This document shows positions 36,004 to 47,866 of a DNA stretch of 64,000 bases, piece after piece. The stretch is from Fimbriimonadaceae bacterium. Lineage in GTDB: Bacteria; Armatimonadota; Fimbriimonadia; Fimbriimonadales; Fimbriimonadaceae. Both the position numbers and the translations under genes were made by a program. The number at the start of each line of letters is the position of its first letter. Positions within the stretch are counted from its first letter, which is position 1. The notes under the pieces were generated by a model. It searched no databases and was not told the DNA's origin. It saw only the letters and a list, made by a program, of their open reading frames with translations. Location: NCBI GenBank assembly GCA_019454125.1, contig CP075365.1:2412218-2476217 (forward strand). Reading direction: 5' to 3'.

Positions 36004-37455
36004 ATGGCGGGAATCTACTTTGGCAAGGGTGAGCACGACGTCGAGCTCGACCCCAAGTTCGGCAATCGTCACGGGTTGATCGCAGGGGCTACGGGCACGG
36101 GCAAGACCGTCTCACTCCAGACTCTCGCCGAAGGCTTCAGCGCCATTGGCGTGCCCGTCTTCATGGCCGACGTGAAGGGCGACCTCACCGGCATCAGCCA
36201 GCCCGGCGGCGGCAACCCGAAGGTCGAAGCCCGCGCGCAAGAGCTTGGCCGGACCCTCGAACACAAGGGTTACCCCACGATCCTCTGGGACGTCTTCGGC
36301 CGGCAGGGCCACCCCATCCGGGCGACCGTGAGCGAGATGGGGCCGCTCCTCCTGAGCCGCATGTTGGACCTCAACGACACCCAGGAGGGCGTGCTCAACC
36401 TCGCCTTTAAGGTCGCCGACGACCAGGGCCTCCTGCTTCTCGACCTGAAAGACCTCCGCGCGCTCCTGCAGCACATCGCCGACCGCGCCAAGGAACTGAC
36501 GGTCAGTTACGGCAACGTGAGCTCTGCCTCCGTCGGCGCGATCCAGAGGGCGCTCCTCGTGCTGGAACAGCAAGGCGGCGAGTCGTTCTTCGGCGAACCC
36601 GCCTTGAACCTCGCCGATCTGATGCGGACCGCGCTAGACGGACGCGGCAACATCAACCTCCTCGTGGCCGACCGGCTGATGTCCAGCCCCCGGCTTTACG
36701 CGACCTTTCTCCTTTGGCTGCTGAGCGAGATGTTCGAGGAACTGCCGGAGATCGGCGACCCCGAGAAGCCCAGGCTTGTATTCTTCTTCGACGAGGCCCA
36801 CCTGCTCTTCAACGACGCGCCGAAGGCGCTGCTGGAGAAGATCGAGCAAGTGGTGCGCCTCATCCGTTCAAAGGGTGTCGGCGTGTACTTCATCACCCAG
36901 AACCCGATCGACGTCCCGGACACGGTGCTCGCCCAGCTCGGCAACCGCGTCCAACACGCCCTCCGCGCCTTCACGCCGCGCGACCAGAAGGCGGTCAAAG
37001 CCAGTGCGGACACTTTCCGGCCCAACCCCGCCTTCTCAACCGTCGAGGCTATCACCCAGCTAGCGGTCGGCGAGGCCCTCGTCTCGTTCTTGGAGGCGAA
37101 GGGCACGCCCATGGTGGTGCAGCGCACTCTGGTGTGCCCGCCGAACTCGCGCATCGGGCCTGCGACGGACGCGGAGCGGCAGGCCCTCTTGACGATGTCG
37201 CCGCTCTACGGGCAATACGACAGGACCGTCGACCGCGACTCCGCTTTTGAAGAGCTCCAGCGCAGGGCCACCCAAGCGGCCCAAGAGGCGGCAAAGGCAC
37301 CCGGGCCCCTCCGACAGCAAAGGACGCGGCGCGACCCGAACGCCCCCGGCGAGATTGTCGCCTCCATGACGAAGAGCATCCTCCGCTCGGCAGGGACCCA
37401 AATTGGCCACCAGCTTGTGCGGGGGCTCCTCGGCGGCCTCTTCAAAGGCCGCTAA
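36004..37455 (+). CDS. HerA-type ATPase (DUF853 family)
   Basis: A 483-residue P-loop ATPase of the HerA/DUF853 (YjgR-like) group. '[20 protein letters not shown]' (Walker A at 28-35), '[12 protein letters not shown]' (Walker B), '[20 protein letters not shown]' (sensor) and '[19 protein letters not shown]' (arginine-finger region) are typical. Family members are hexameric motor ATPases; some are linked to DNA processing, but this subfamily has no agreed role. ATG 36004 is used; earlier in-frame codons lie within the divergent uvrB. Its 3' end overlaps the convergent lipoprotein by four bases. Confidence 0.88.
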   Translation: MAGIYFGKGEHDVELDPKFGNRHGLIAGATGTGKTVSLQTLAEGFSAIGVPVFMADVKGDLTGISQPGGGNPKVEARAQELGRTLEHKGYPTILWDVFGRQGHPIRATVSEMGPLLLSRMLDLNDTQEGVLNLAFKVADDQGLLLLDLKDLRALLQHIADRAKELTVSYGNVSSASVGAIQRALLVLEQQGGESFFGEPALNLADLMRTALDGRGNINLLVADRLMSSPRLYATFLLWLLSEMFEELPEIGDPEKPRLVFFFDEAHLLFNDAPKALLEKIEQVVRLIRSKGVGVYFITQNPIDVPDTVLAQLGNRVQHALRAFTPRDQKAVKASADTFRPNPAFSTVEAITQLAVGEALVSFLEAKGTPMVVQRTLVCPPNSRIGPATDAERQALLTMSPLYGQYDRTVDRDSAFEELQRRATQAAQEAAKAPGPLRQQRTRRDPNAPGEIVASMTKSILRSAGTQIGHQLVRGLLGGLFKGR

Positions 37456-38372
37456 GGTCGGTAGACCGCACGAAGCACGACCTCGCCGACGTTCGGAGAG
37501 ACGTTGTAGAGCGACCAGAAGACCTCGCCCGTGACGGGATCGGCGATGCCGTTCGTCTCCACCAGCTTTCCCGGGCCGCGGACGATCACGGTGATGCCCA
37601 CCGGATCCGGCCCTTTCTCGGATTCCTCGTCCGGCCCGGTCATTTCCTGCTGAGGGTTCACGACGTCTTTGTTGTCCAGCGAGACAAGCATCTCCCGGGT
37701 GACGGCCACCGCTCTCTCTTCATCGAGCCGATCCCCCATCGTCTTCCGCAACGAGTCCAACATCGCCGTCCCACAAGCGATACGGATCTTTCGAAGCGCC
37801 CCGTCCGGGTTCGTCACGAAGAGCCCGATCATGGGGTCGGCGGGGCCGAACATCGTCCAATAGAGCGCCTTAGTGACCTCGTCCTGGATCGTCGCCATTT
37901 CTTCCTCGGTCGCCTTAAGCTCGCCAAGGGCCTTCGCCAAGTCTTGGCGGAAAGCGTCGGAGACGGGAGACTTCTTGGGGGCTTCGGTGAGGGCGTAGAC
38001 CTCGGTGTACTCGACCGTGCCGTCCGGGAGCGTGGTCACCTTGGAGCCGCACGAGACGTACTCCTTGCCCTTGTTGACCAACATAAAGTCGTGCGCGGCG
38101 CCCTCGCCCGTGGCGAATTGGCGGGTGCCTTCGACGAAGGTCGCATCGTCGGTCTCGCCCGCTTCCACCTTCCATTGTCCGGGGTCCTGCCAAGCGACCA
38201 GGGTGGCGGGGTCGGTCGGCTCTTCGCCGGACATCGAGTCGGCTCCCTGCTTCGGCACCGAGACCCGCACGGACCGCTTGAAGGCACCGTCCGCAGAGAC
38301 GTCGGTCGTCGAAGTCACCGAGTTACAGCCGGCGGCTACCAGCGCCACCAAGAGCAAGGGAACTATTCGCAT
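37452..38372 (-). CDS. putative lipoprotein of unknown function
   Basis: A 306-residue lipoprotein. '[16 protein letters not shown]' carries a lipobox with Cys16, followed by an Asp/Ser-rich start and a large soluble domain with mixed beta and helix ('[20 protein letters not shown]'). No family is recognised. CATAAT (38381-38386, minus strand) ends eight bases before the ATG with no Shine-Dalgarno. It is convergent with the HerA-type gene and divergent from the rhodanese gene. Confidence 0.7.
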   Translation of the reverse strand: MRIVPLLLVALVAAGCNSVTSTTDVSADGAFKRSVRVSVPKQGADSMSGEEPTDPATLVAWQDPGQWKVEAGETDDATFVEGTRQFATGEGAAHDFMLVNKGKEYVSCGSKVTTLPDGTVEYTEVYALTEAPKKSPVSDAFRQDLAKALGELKATEEEMATIQDEVTKALYWTMFGPADPMIGLFVTNPDGALRKIRIACGTAMLDSLRKTMGDRLDEERAVAVTREMLVSLDNKDVVNPQQEMTGPDEESEKGPDPVGITVIVRGPGKLVETNGIADPVTGEVFWSLYNVSPNVGEVVLRAVYRP

Positions 38373-38380
38373 GCCTAGAG

Positions 38381-38386
38381 ATTATG
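38381..38386 (-). promoter_or_regulatory. -10-like box at lipoprotein 38372
   Basis: CATAAT on the minus strand, eight bases before the ATG; predicts a near-leaderless transcript. Confidence 0.4.
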
Positions 38387-38464
38387 TCGGCTCTAGCACC
38401 GAATTGCCGCACAACCGCCGGCTAATAAGAAGCCTTACGGCATGACCGAACACGCAAGAGTGCG

Positions 38465-38470
38465 TAAACT
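38465..38470 (+). promoter_or_regulatory. -10-like box at the rhodanese gene
   Basis: TAAACT preceded by GCG ends six bases before GTG 38477. With no Shine-Dalgarno, the GTG would be at or next to the transcript 5' end. Confidence 0.45.
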
Positions 38471-38476
38471 CTAGAC

Positions 38477-39352
38477 GTGACGGAGCAAATGTCGGACATT
38501 AGACAACGAGGCTATGCCCACCCCAACACTTTGGTTTCGACCGACTGGGTGGCGGAGCACCTCAATGATCCACTGGTTCGGCTCGTAGAGTCGAACGAAG
38601 ACCCTTTGCTCTATTCGAGCGGGCACATCCCTGGTGCGGTCGAAATCGACTGGACGCGCGACCTGAACGATCCGATCGTCCGCGACTACCTCGACCAGGC
38701 CCGCTTTGAAGAGCTCATGTCCCGGTGCGGGATCACCCCTGCCACCCAGGTCGTCTTCTATGGCGACCGCAACAACTGGTGGGCGTGCTACGCGTTCTGG
38801 ATCTTCCAGCTCTTCGGCCATCAGGCCGCCGCCGTCATGGACGGGGGCCGGCTCAAATGGTCCCGCGAGGGACGGCCGATGACCACCGACATCCCTGAGT
38901 ACCCGGCCACGACCTACGCCGCGCAACCCAGGGACGACCGCACGGACCGCGCCTTCCGCGAGGACGTGCTGCTCCACATCGCCGAAGGCGGCGGCTTGGT
39001 GGACGTCCGCAGCCCCCAAGAGTTCACGGGCGAACGGTTGCACATGCCCGAATACCCGAACGAGGGCGCCCTGCGAGGCGGCCACATCCCGACCGCCAAG
39101 AGCGTGCCCTGGGCCCGCGCCCTGAACCCGGACACGGGCGAGTTCCTTACCGCAGAAGAACTGCGCAAGATCTATGAACAGGAAGTCGGGCTGAAGCCAG
39201 ACGCGCCCGCGGTCGCCTATTGCCGCATCGGGGAGCGCAGCAGCCACACGTGGTTCGTGCTGAAATACTTGCTCGGCTTCAAGGACGTGCGCAACTACGA
39301 CGGCAGCTGGACCGAATGGGGCAACAGCGTCGGCGTGCCCATCGAGCGCTGA
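38477..39352 (+). CDS. thiosulfate/mercaptopyruvate sulfurtransferase (rhodanese)
   Basis: A 291-residue double-rhodanese protein. The N-terminal rhodanese has '[11 protein letters not shown]', and the C-terminal active loop '[20 protein letters not shown]' places the persulfide-forming Cys at about residue 249. It moves sulfur from thiosulfate or 3-mercaptopyruvate to an acceptor such as SufE, encoded immediately downstream with a one-base overlap (TGATG). Starts with GTG 38477, seven bases after TAAACT. Substrate preference is not decidable. Confidence 0.9.
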   Translation: MTEQMSDIRQRGYAHPNTLVSTDWVAEHLNDPLVRLVESNEDPLLYSSGHIPGAVEIDWTRDLNDPIVRDYLDQARFEELMSRCGITPATQVVFYGDRNNWWACYAFWIFQLFGHQAAAVMDGGRLKWSREGRPMTTDIPEYPATTYAAQPRDDRTDRAFREDVLLHIAEGGGLVDVRSPQEFTGERLHMPEYPNEGALRGGHIPTAKSVPWARALNPDTGEFLTAEELRKIYEQEVGLKPDAPAVAYCRIGERSSHTWFVLKYLLGFKDVRNYDGSWTEWGNSVGVPIER

Positions 39353-39777
39353 TGGCGCTGCCCCCTCGGCTCGCCGAGACTCTATCCGACCTTGCGCTCT
39401 TGACCGACCGCCAAGATCGGATCGAGGCCCTCGTGTCCCTTTCGCGAGCGTTTGTCCCCGTGCCGGCCGAGCTCGCGGCCCCGCCATATCCAGAGGCGAA
39501 CCGCGTGCCCGGCTGTGAGAGCGAGGCCTTTACATTCGTGGGGCTCCAGGAGGGGGGGCTCCACCTGGAGTTCGCGATCCTCAACCCGCAGGGCGTCTCG
39601 GCGATGGCCCTTGCCGCGATCCTCAAGCAAGGACTCGACGGAGAGCCGCCCGCCGCCGCGGCGGAAGTGCCCGAAGAGATCGTCTTCGACCTCTTCGGGC
39701 GCGAACTTTCCATGGGCAAGAGCCTGGGCCTCACCAACATGGTGCGCATGGTGAAGGCGCAAGCCGCCCGACTCTAG
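39352..39777 (+). CDS. sufE: SufE-family sulfur acceptor
   Basis: A 141-residue SufE-like protein that takes persulfide sulfur from a desulfurase or rhodanese and passes it to Fe-S cluster assembly. 'VPGCESEAF' includes the acceptor Cys55; 'DLFGRELSMGKSLGL' is a second conserved block. It is one base past the rhodanese stop, so the two are co-made. In many bacteria SufE partners SufS; here the adjacent partner is a rhodanese, and the nearest desulfurase-like gene is at 18407. Confidence 0.9.
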   Translation: MALPPRLAETLSDLALLTDRQDRIEALVSLSRAFVPVPAELAAPPYPEANRVPGCESEAFTFVGLQEGGLHLEFAILNPQGVSAMALAAILKQGLDGEPPAAAAEVPEEIVFDLFGRELSMGKSLGLTNMVRMVKAQAARL

Positions 39778-39795
39778 CACCCGACGAAACCCTAA

Positions 39796-41169
<1,374 letters not shown>

Positions 41170-41181
41170 ATCCGGTTGGAT

Positions 41182-41271
41182 GGGGTTGGTTCGGATTTGT
41201 TCGAACAGAGGTTAAGGGGGTGATCCTCCACACGTAACCCAAACGAAGACAAACGGATCCGAACCAACCCC
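41182..41271. repeat. imperfect long inverted repeat after eno
   Basis: The exact 15-base pair GGGGTTGGTTCGGAT (41182-41196) and its complement ATCCGAACCAACCCC (41257-41271) are embedded in longer, loosely repeated GGTTCGG-type units on both sides. The stem could act as a bidirectional terminator for eno and the convergent DinB gene, though no T-run is present. The left arm extends back into the last codons of eno. Confidence 0.6.
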
Positions 41272-41302
41272 AACAAAACCGAACCAATCCGGGCCGGTTC
41301 CC

Positions 41303-41776
41303 TCAGGCGATCGAGGCCGCTTCGTTCGCCAGAAACTCGCTGATCTCTGCGATGCGCTCCATATCGTGGGCGAGGACCATGGTGAGGTACTGGTCGATCG
41401 TGTACGTCCCGTGGCCGTCGAGCGTGATGTGGTTCGTTAGGTCGCCCTCGCTGCAATCGCGAAGGTAGTCGATCGTCATCTGGCGGCGAGACTCGAAGAT
41501 CTCCGCCTCGTGGAAGGGGTTCTTGTCGGAGTAGTGTTTGTCCTTCGCCCGCGTCGCAGGCTCGTACCATTCGACGGTGGAACCGGGGTGGCTCTTGGCC
41601 ATGCGGATGCGGTCCAGGACGATCTGCTCCGAGTCGGCGAGCAGGGCCACTATCTCTCGTGAGGTCAGGCTCTCGTCATGGGGCCGCTCGTCAAAGCGGT
41701 CGCGGGGGTAAGCGCGGAGGAGGCGCTCGACGATCTTCGGTGCGGCTCCCAGAGCCTGGAAGCGGTAGTCCCTCAT
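41303..41776 (-). CDS. DinB-family putative metal-dependent protein
   Basis: A 157-residue four-helix-bundle protein of the DinB/YfiT group. 'LTSREIVALLADSEQIVLDR' and 'LTMVLAHDMERIAEISEFLA' carry the expected helices, with the His of 'LAHDMER' as a candidate metal ligand together with upstream His. The biochemical role is unknown for most members; some are thiol transferases. TAAACT (41785-41790, minus strand) ends eight bases before ATG 41776. Confidence 0.85.
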   Translation of the reverse strand: MRDYRFQALGAAPKIVERLLRAYPRDRFDERPHDESLTSREIVALLADSEQIVLDRIRMAKSHPGSTVEWYEPATRAKDKHYSDKNPFHEAEIFESRRQMTIDYLRDCSEGDLTNHITLDGHGTYTIDQYLTMVLAHDMERIAEISEFLANEAASIA

Positions 41777-41784
41777 ACCAACGG

Positions 41785-41790
41785 AGTTTA
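41785..41790 (-). promoter_or_regulatory. -10-like box at the DinB gene
   Basis: TAAACT on the minus strand, eight bases before the ATG, no Shine-Dalgarno; the same hexamer as at the rhodanese gene. Confidence 0.4.
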
Positions 41791-41966
41791 CTTCGGTAAA
41801 GCCGCGTTTTTGCCCAGGGTAAGGCGCGAACGAGCGCGATTTACGCCCCCGGCGCCGCAGGAACCCAGCAATCGGCAGGGGGTGTGCGCGGGTCTTCGCG
41901 GATAGGTCCAAATGAGCCAATCTCTCTTCGCTTCCCGAAGGATGAAGCGCCCCGCCTCGTAAGATC

Positions 41967-42584
41967 ATGGTGAACGCTATGGAACCCAAACTCGTCCAAG
42001 TCCCCGAAGCACTGCCCCAAAAGGTCTACACGACGGACCGCGTCGGCATCAGCAAAGAAACCCACGACAACCACCTCACGCTCTGGAAGGGCTACGCCAA
42101 CAAGACCAACGAGATCCGTAAGGCGCTCCACGAGATCGACCTGGATCCGAGCAAGGCGAACCAGATCTACAGCCAGATGCGCGCGCTCAAGGTGAACTAC
42201 GCTTTCGCCTACGGCGGCTACCTGAACCACGAGGTCTACTTCAACACCCTTGGCGGCCAAGGCGGCGAGCCGACCGGTGACATCGCCACCCTCATCAACG
42301 AGGCCTACGGCAATTTCGAACACTGGATGAACGACTGGAAGGCCACGGGCATGGCGGGCCGGGGCTGGGCGTACCTCGGGTACGACACGGTCGAACAGCG
42401 GGTCCACACCTACATCGGCGACTCCCAAGACACCTTCCCGACCTGGAACAACGTCCTCCTCCTCGCGATGGACGTCTATGAGCACGCCTACTACCTGGAC
42501 TTCCAGACCGCCCGCATGAAGTACATCGAAGCGTACATGCAGGTGATCGACTGGGACGCGGTCAACGCCCGCATTCCTCGCTGA
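41967..42584 (+). CDS. sodA: superoxide dismutase, Mn-type
   Basis: A 205-residue Fe/Mn-superfamily SOD. Metal ligands are His36, His88 ('LNHEVYF'), Asp169 and His173 ('MDVYEHAYYLDF'). Gly at the position four before His88 plus 'GDSQD' point to the Mn-type arrangement rather than Fe. Two positions deviate from the usual: the second-sphere His pair after the first ligand is replaced by Trp-Lys (residues 40-41), and the usual 'DxWEH' is 'DVYEH'. Tyr43 is kept. ATG 41967 is the first start; ATG 41979 is possible. A hairpin follows the stop. Confidence 0.9.
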   Translation: MVNAMEPKLVQVPEALPQKVYTTDRVGISKETHDNHLTLWKGYANKTNEIRKALHEIDLDPSKANQIYSQMRALKVNYAFAYGGYLNHEVYFNTLGGQGGEPTGDIATLINEAYGNFEHWMNDWKATGMAGRGWAYLGYDTVEQRVHTYIGDSQDTFPTWNNVLLLAMDVYEHAYYLDFQTARMKYIEAYMQVIDWDAVNARIPR

Positions 42585-42598
42585 GCGAGTCGAGGCCC

Positions 42599-42634
42599 GG
42601 CAATCCCTCCGACCGTCCCCTGGGAGGGGTTGCC
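42599..42634 (+). terminator. hairpin after sodA
   Basis: Arms GGCAATCCCTCC (42599-42610) and GGAGGGGTTGCC (42623-42634), complementary with one G-T wobble, 15 bases after the stop. No T-run follows. Between here and 42803 I see no gene. Confidence 0.45.
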
Positions 42635-42803
42635 CGGTCAAACCGGAAAAGATGGCTCGACGCCTGGCCGATGCGGCCGGTAGAAGGAAGGAAGAGGCGG
42701 GAGGAGCGTCCCTGCTCCGTCCTCCGTTACCACCAATCCATGGTGACTGCCGCCTAGCAGGGACTATAGACCGTTCGTCAACCTTCGCGCTGAGTTCCGG
42801 GAC

Positions 42804-43789
42804 TCAGGGCCCGAGGACTTCGCGATAAACCCGGGCCAGAGCCCTAGCGTGACGCTCCAAAGAGTACGTGTCCTGGGCCAAAGCGCGCCCCGCGTTCCCG
42901 ACCGACGCCGACCGCTCGGGAGACCCCAAGGCCTCGCAAATCGAGGGGGGCAGCGAGTCGTCGTCCGCAAAGACGAGCAGGCTCGCACCCGGCATGCCGA
43001 CCGCGGCCAGGCCCGAGATGTTCCGCGCCAAAACGGGCACCGCGCACGACATCGCTTCGACCGCGACCAGGCTGAATCCGGCGCGGACGCTCGGCACCAC
43101 CAAGAGGTCGAACGCTGGGAGCGCCGCGTAAACATCTGGGAAGGGCGGGCAAAGCCTGATGCGCGGGTCCTCCGCCTTGGGCGGACTCGGCCCCTCGCCG
43201 CTCAGCACCAGTTGGACCTCCGGCCTCTCGCGCCAGACCAGCGGCATAGCCCGCACGAGCGAGTCAAAGCCGCGGTCGGGGATGAACCGGCCCACAGCGC
43301 CCACCACGGGCACGTCGAGCGGGAGACCGAGCCGCTGGCGCGCCTCCTCCCTCGTGACGGGCGTGGACGGCCCTCTCACCCCCGGGGCGACCACCTGCAG
43401 GTGCAGCGTGTCCGCCGCGTCCAGCGCGTCCCGGACAGCGCGCGAGGAACAAAGGCCGACGCGCGCGGCGTTCAATCGATCCACCAAGTCGGGGTGCGTC
43501 GTCCGCGGAAGGTCGTAGGCCGTGTAAAGCCAGGGCTGGCGCACGTAGAAGGCCTCCGCGCATGCCCACGCCGGGCGATAGGCGAAGGCGTGGACCAGGT
43601 CGAAGCCGCGAAGCGCCGCGCGCATCTGACGCGTGACCTCCTTGTCCACCTTAGGCCCCGTCTTGTCCGGAATCCAAGCCTCCGCGTCGTCCACGACGAA
43701 CTCGACGCCGTGCTGCTCCAGCGCAGGGGGAAGCGAATCGGTCAGAGTGGCGATCGCGCCAAGACTTTGCCGCCGGATTGCGAGGACCC

Positions 43790-43793
<4 letters not shown>
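42804..43793 (-). CDS. family 4 glycosyltransferase
   Basis: A 329-residue GT-B enzyme. The C-terminal nucleotide-sugar half has 'VVGAVGRFIPDRGFDSLVRA', 'VPSVRAGFSLVAVEAMSCAV' (the E(x7)E-type motif) and 'RNISGLAAVG'. The N-terminal half is an acceptor domain with no clear signal peptide. It would add a sugar to an envelope or secreted glycan, but the acceptor is unknown. It is the last gene of the long rodA-containing operon and overlaps the moxR gene by four bases. Confidence 0.85.
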
Positions 43794-44737
<944 letters not shown>

Positions 44738-44779
44738 TCGGGCGCGGAGTGTACCGGCTCGCCGGGCCCGTAAGAAGAC

Positions 44780-45886
44780 CTACTTCATTCCCAGCAGCAG
44801 CCCGACGCAGCCCAGACACATCCACATGGCCGTGCCGCCATAGCTCATGAAGGGCAGCCAGAGCCCCGCGACGGGCAAGATGCCCAGGTTCATGCCGACG
44901 TTCACGATCATGTGAAAGCCGAGCACGCCCAAGATCCCGGCCGCGACGTAACGGTCAAAGGGCTCCGAAGCCCGCCAACCGACCAACCAAGTCCGGAAAA
45001 AGAAGAGGGCGAAGCCAAGGAGGACGAGCGCCGTTCCGAACAAACCGCCCTCCTCCCCGACCACGGTCAGGATGAAGTCGTTCTGCTGTTCCGGCACGTA
45101 CCGCGCCGCCTTCTGCTCGCCTTTCAGGTACCCGACCCCAAAGAGGCCGCCGGTCGCGAAAGCGATCTTCGCGCGCTCTTGCTGCCAAGCGTTGTCCTTG
45201 ACGTCGGGTCGCAGCTTGCCCTCGATGCGGCTCCGCATGTAGTCCGGCATGAGCCCCGGGGTCTTCCACGCCAACCCTAGCCCGGCGAGCAGGACAAGCG
45301 CGCTCAGGAGGATCGGCCGCAAAGAGACGCCGCACGCGAGCAGCATCGCAAACCAGATCATGAGCAACGAGACCGCCCCCGCCAAATGCGGCTGCAAAAG
45401 GGTGAGCAGCACGACCGGGGCGACGTGCAACAACGAGCCGAAGAACGTCGAGGGGTCTTTGATCCGGCCCTGTCGGCCGGAGAGGTACGCCGCGAGCGTG
45501 ATCACGAGCACCAGCTTGGCGAACTCGCTCGGCTGGAACTGGAGCGGCCCGACGTCGATCCAGCGCGTCGCGCCCTTCTTCTCCTGCCCGATGAAGAGCA
45601 CCGCCGCCAGCGAGCCCAAGCTCACGAGGTAGAGCGGCACCGCCGCGCGCTTGAGCATCGCGTGAGGCACGACGGCGAGCCCGAAGGCGATCACACACCC
45701 GACCACGACAAACGCCGCCTGGCGGAAGAAGTAAGCCGAATGGACCGCCGCGTCAATGCTGTGCAGCGAGAGCAGCCCGAACGAAAGGAGCATGCCCGCC
45801 GCAAGGAGGAGGAAAACGTCGGGCCCCTGCGCGGGCCGGTCGAGCCCGGAGCCAAAGACCCCTTTCGCGTCCGCCCGGCCGATCAT
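44780..45886 (-). CDS. rodA: RodA/FtsW/SpoVE-family peptidoglycan polymerase
   Basis: A 368-residue SEDS-family protein with about ten membrane helices. 'KGATRWIDVGPLQFQPSEFA', 'LLQPHLAGAVSLLMIW', 'QNDFILTVVGEEGGLFG' and the closing 'LWLPFMSYGGTAMW' are family hallmarks. It polymerises glycan strands for cell elongation together with a class B PBP, which is not in the window. The SEDS family includes FtsW and SpoVE; RodA is preferred from the overall layout, but FtsW is not excluded. It is coupled to exported proteins upstream (ATGA overlap at 45883-45886). Confidence 0.88.
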   Translation of the reverse strand: MIGRADAKGVFGSGLDRPAQGPDVFLLLAAGMLLSFGLLSLHSIDAAVHSAYFFRQAAFVVVGCVIAFGLAVVPHAMLKRAAVPLYLVSLGSLAAVLFIGQEKKGATRWIDVGPLQFQPSEFAKLVLVITLAAYLSGRQGRIKDPSTFFGSLLHVAPVVLLTLLQPHLAGAVSLLMIWFAMLLACGVSLRPILLSALVLLAGLGLAWKTPGLMPDYMRSRIEGKLRPDVKDNAWQQERAKIAFATGGLFGVGYLKGEQKAARYVPEQQNDFILTVVGEEGGLFGTALVLLGFALFFFRTWLVGWRASEPFDRYVAAGILGVLGFHMIVNVGMNLGILPVAGLWLPFMSYGGTAMWMCLGCVGLLLGMK

Positions 45887-46500
45887 TGACTCTCGGACGG
45901 AGACCGAGGTTCGCGAGTCGTATCGCCGAAAGCGCGCTTGACGACGCCCGACTCAGGAGAGATCCAGAACCGCAATTTCCGTTTCGCGGCGTGGTCGCCA
46001 GTCTCGATGTCCAGGTCGACTTGGATCCGAATCGTGTTGTAGACCCCTGTCGCCAGGTTAAGTCGCTCCGAATCGGTCGAGACCTTTGCTTTCGCGGGCT
46101 TTCTGAGCGGGCCGAGCTCGGCCGTCCCTGACCAATCCCAACTGTCGCCGACCGTGATCGGGAAAATCGCGAGGGGGATGGGGGGCTCGAACGCTTCTCC
46201 GCTCACGCCGACGAACCAAAGCCCCTTTTGGTCGACCTCGTAGTGCTCGGTCTCCAGGTCCTCGCCATGGGCGCGCAGGTGGATGCTCAGATCGCGGCCC
46301 TCGCGGGTGTCGCCCATCTCGACGTCCATCTCCGTGCCGACCAGCACGAGCCGCGCGTCCTTGTACGGAAGTTGCTCCAGCGCCATCGTCTCATAGCGCT
46401 GCCCCTTTTCTTGGGTGCCGACCTGGGCCTGGAGCGCGTTGCACCCCAATGCGCCGACCGCAGCGGCCGCCACCAATGACAATGCCAGTTTCCAGTTCAT
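45883..46500 (-). CDS. exported protein of the rodA operon (FPxxxGxxWxW motif)
   Basis: A 205-residue protein with signal 'MNWKLALSLVAAAAVGALGC', a near-lipobox ending in Cys20. The mature part has a beta-rich domain including 'AIFPITVGDSWDWSGTAELG', a variant of the motif seen in the genes at 46497 and 47863. Function unknown. It overlaps rodA by four bases and its own upstream neighbour by four, so its synthesis is tied to RodA. No close family is recognised; similar 'FPLxxGxxWxY' proteins are often of the TapB/DUF3108-like kind. Confidence 0.72.
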   Translation of the reverse strand: MNWKLALSLVAAAAVGALGCNALQAQVGTQEKGQRYETMALEQLPYKDARLVLVGTEMDVEMGDTREGRDLSIHLRAHGEDLETEHYEVDQKGLWFVGVSGEAFEPPIPLAIFPITVGDSWDWSGTAELGPLRKPAKAKVSTDSERLNLATGVYNTIRIQVDLDIETGDHAAKRKLRFWISPESGVVKRAFGDTTREPRSPSESQ

Positions 46501-47102
46501 GACTCGGCTGGCGTAAAGGAGAGGAGCCTCCGGTGCCTTTCGATCTTCCGCTTCCCGATGGTCTGCGTTTCCTTCAGGTCGTAGAGGCCGACGCCTTTCG
46601 CATAGAGGGCTACTTGTTTCGACTTGATGCTAGTGCCGTCAGGGGGTCCAATGGAAGCTTCGAGCGTCACCTCGAGGATCTCGCGCTTCACGCCCAGAAC
46701 GTCCTGGTCGCGCCCTCGCTTGGACTTGCCCTTGACCGTGAGCGGGGCCGGTGCCCCGTACCACTGCGTCTCGCCGACGTATTCCCAGTTCGCCTTGTCG
46801 CCGACCTTCAGGATCGGATACGGTGCGCCGAGCGGCTTGTTCTGGTCGAAGGCCACCACGTAGACGGTGTCGTCGGTCACCCGGTAGAACGTGCTCCCGT
46901 CGATCTTCCCTTCCACCACGCTGATGATCGGCACCGCCTTGCCGCCCCCGACCTCCTGTACGTTGCCCACGTGGTCGTCGTAACGGCTGGATAGGCTCTG
47001 GCCGCTGTCCTCGTAGACCCACGCGTCCCCCGTTCTCAGCGGGAAGAAATCCGCCGCCTTCACCTGGGGCGCCAGGGCACATGTGAGGACGGCGGCGACC
47101 AT
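46497..47102 (-). CDS. exported protein of the rodA operon (FPLxxGxxWxY motif)
   Basis: A 201-residue protein with a signal peptide 'MVAAVLTCALAPQVKAADFF' and a body that starts 'FFPLRTGDAWVYEDSGQS'. The same opening appears at 47863. ATG 47102 overlaps the stop of the upstream lipoprotein by one base (TGATG). The longer frame to 47210 would extend into the neighbouring gene and lacks a signal. The domain resembles a small beta-barrel, but no ligand can be named. Confidence 0.7.
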   Translation of the reverse strand: MVAAVLTCALAPQVKAADFFPLRTGDAWVYEDSGQSLSSRYDDHVGNVQEVGGGKAVPIISVVEGKIDGSTFYRVTDDTVYVVAFDQNKPLGAPYPILKVGDKANWEYVGETQWYGAPAPLTVKGKSKRGRDQDVLGVKREILEVTLEASIGPPDGTSIKSKQVALYAKGVGLYDLKETQTIGKRKIERHRRLLSFTPAES

Positions 47103-47866
47103 CAGCCTCTGGGGTCCTCCGCAAGCTCGATCGTGGAAGCCACGACCTTGCCTTTGTCGTCCTTGAGCTCCATGCGCATCCTGACGACGCCGATGTCCTT
47201 GGCGTACCACGTCTTGCTGGAGACGTTGCCCTTGGTTCCGGCGTTGTTCATGTCCAATGTCTGGACGACGACCAGCGTGTCGAACTCCTTTCCGGCCGCC
47301 TTCACCTTGCCTCCGTCCTCGACCTTCGAGGTTCCCGTGAACTGGATTTTGCGGTCGTCGGCGGCAGTCGCCAGTTCGTACTTGTCGGACCAGGTGTCGC
47401 CGGGCTTCAGGTTCGCGGGCATCACCATGACCGGCTTCTCAGGCTTGCCCAGCGACGAACTCACGAGGTAGACGCCGTCCTTGTGGACCTCCATCTCCTC
47501 CGTCCCTAGGTTGCTGATCGAGCCGTCCCGGCTCACACTGAAGGTGGCCACGCCGTCCTTCATCCCCTTGAAGGTGGTCGTCTGGGTCCCCGCCTCGGGC
47601 TTCTCACCCTCGACGCGCGCGAAGAGGTACTTCTCCGGCTTCTGCACGGAAAGACCGGAGTACGCGTAGGCGTCGTGCTTCAGCTCCTCCGGGATGGCGG
47701 AGACGTCCGGGGTCGCCGTTTCCGTGCCACTGGTCGTGCCGGCGGCGCCGGACGTGCTCTCGGTCTTCGGCTCGGCGCCGGTCGCGATCCCCGTGTCGTC
47801 CTTCGGAGCGCAGCCCGCCAGAGAGGCGGCCAGCAAAAGGAGGGCGGTATAGCGCGGGAACGTCAT
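47102..47866 (-). CDS. lipoprotein of the rodA operon
   Basis: A 254-residue lipoprotein. 'MTFPRYTALLLLAASLAGC' ends in a lipobox, then a Thr/Ser/Ala-rich spacer and a beta-rich domain with 'MPANLKPGDTWSDKYELATA' and 'SKTWYAKDIGVVRMRMELKD'. The latter closely resembles 'TTYWAKDVGMVRFRQEVVA' in the next gene, so the two are likely related. It overlaps both neighbours by one to four bases. Function unknown. Confidence 0.72.
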   Translation of the reverse strand: MTFPRYTALLLLAASLAGCAPKDDTGIATGAEPKTESTSGAAGTTSGTETATPDVSAIPEELKHDAYAYSGLSVQKPEKYLFARVEGEKPEAGTQTTTFKGMKDGVATFSVSRDGSISNLGTEEMEVHKDGVYLVSSSLGKPEKPVMVMPANLKPGDTWSDKYELATAADDRKIQFTGTSKVEDGGKVKAAGKEFDTLVVVQTLDMNNAGTKGNVSSKTWYAKDIGVVRMRMELKDDKGKVVASTIELAEDPRG

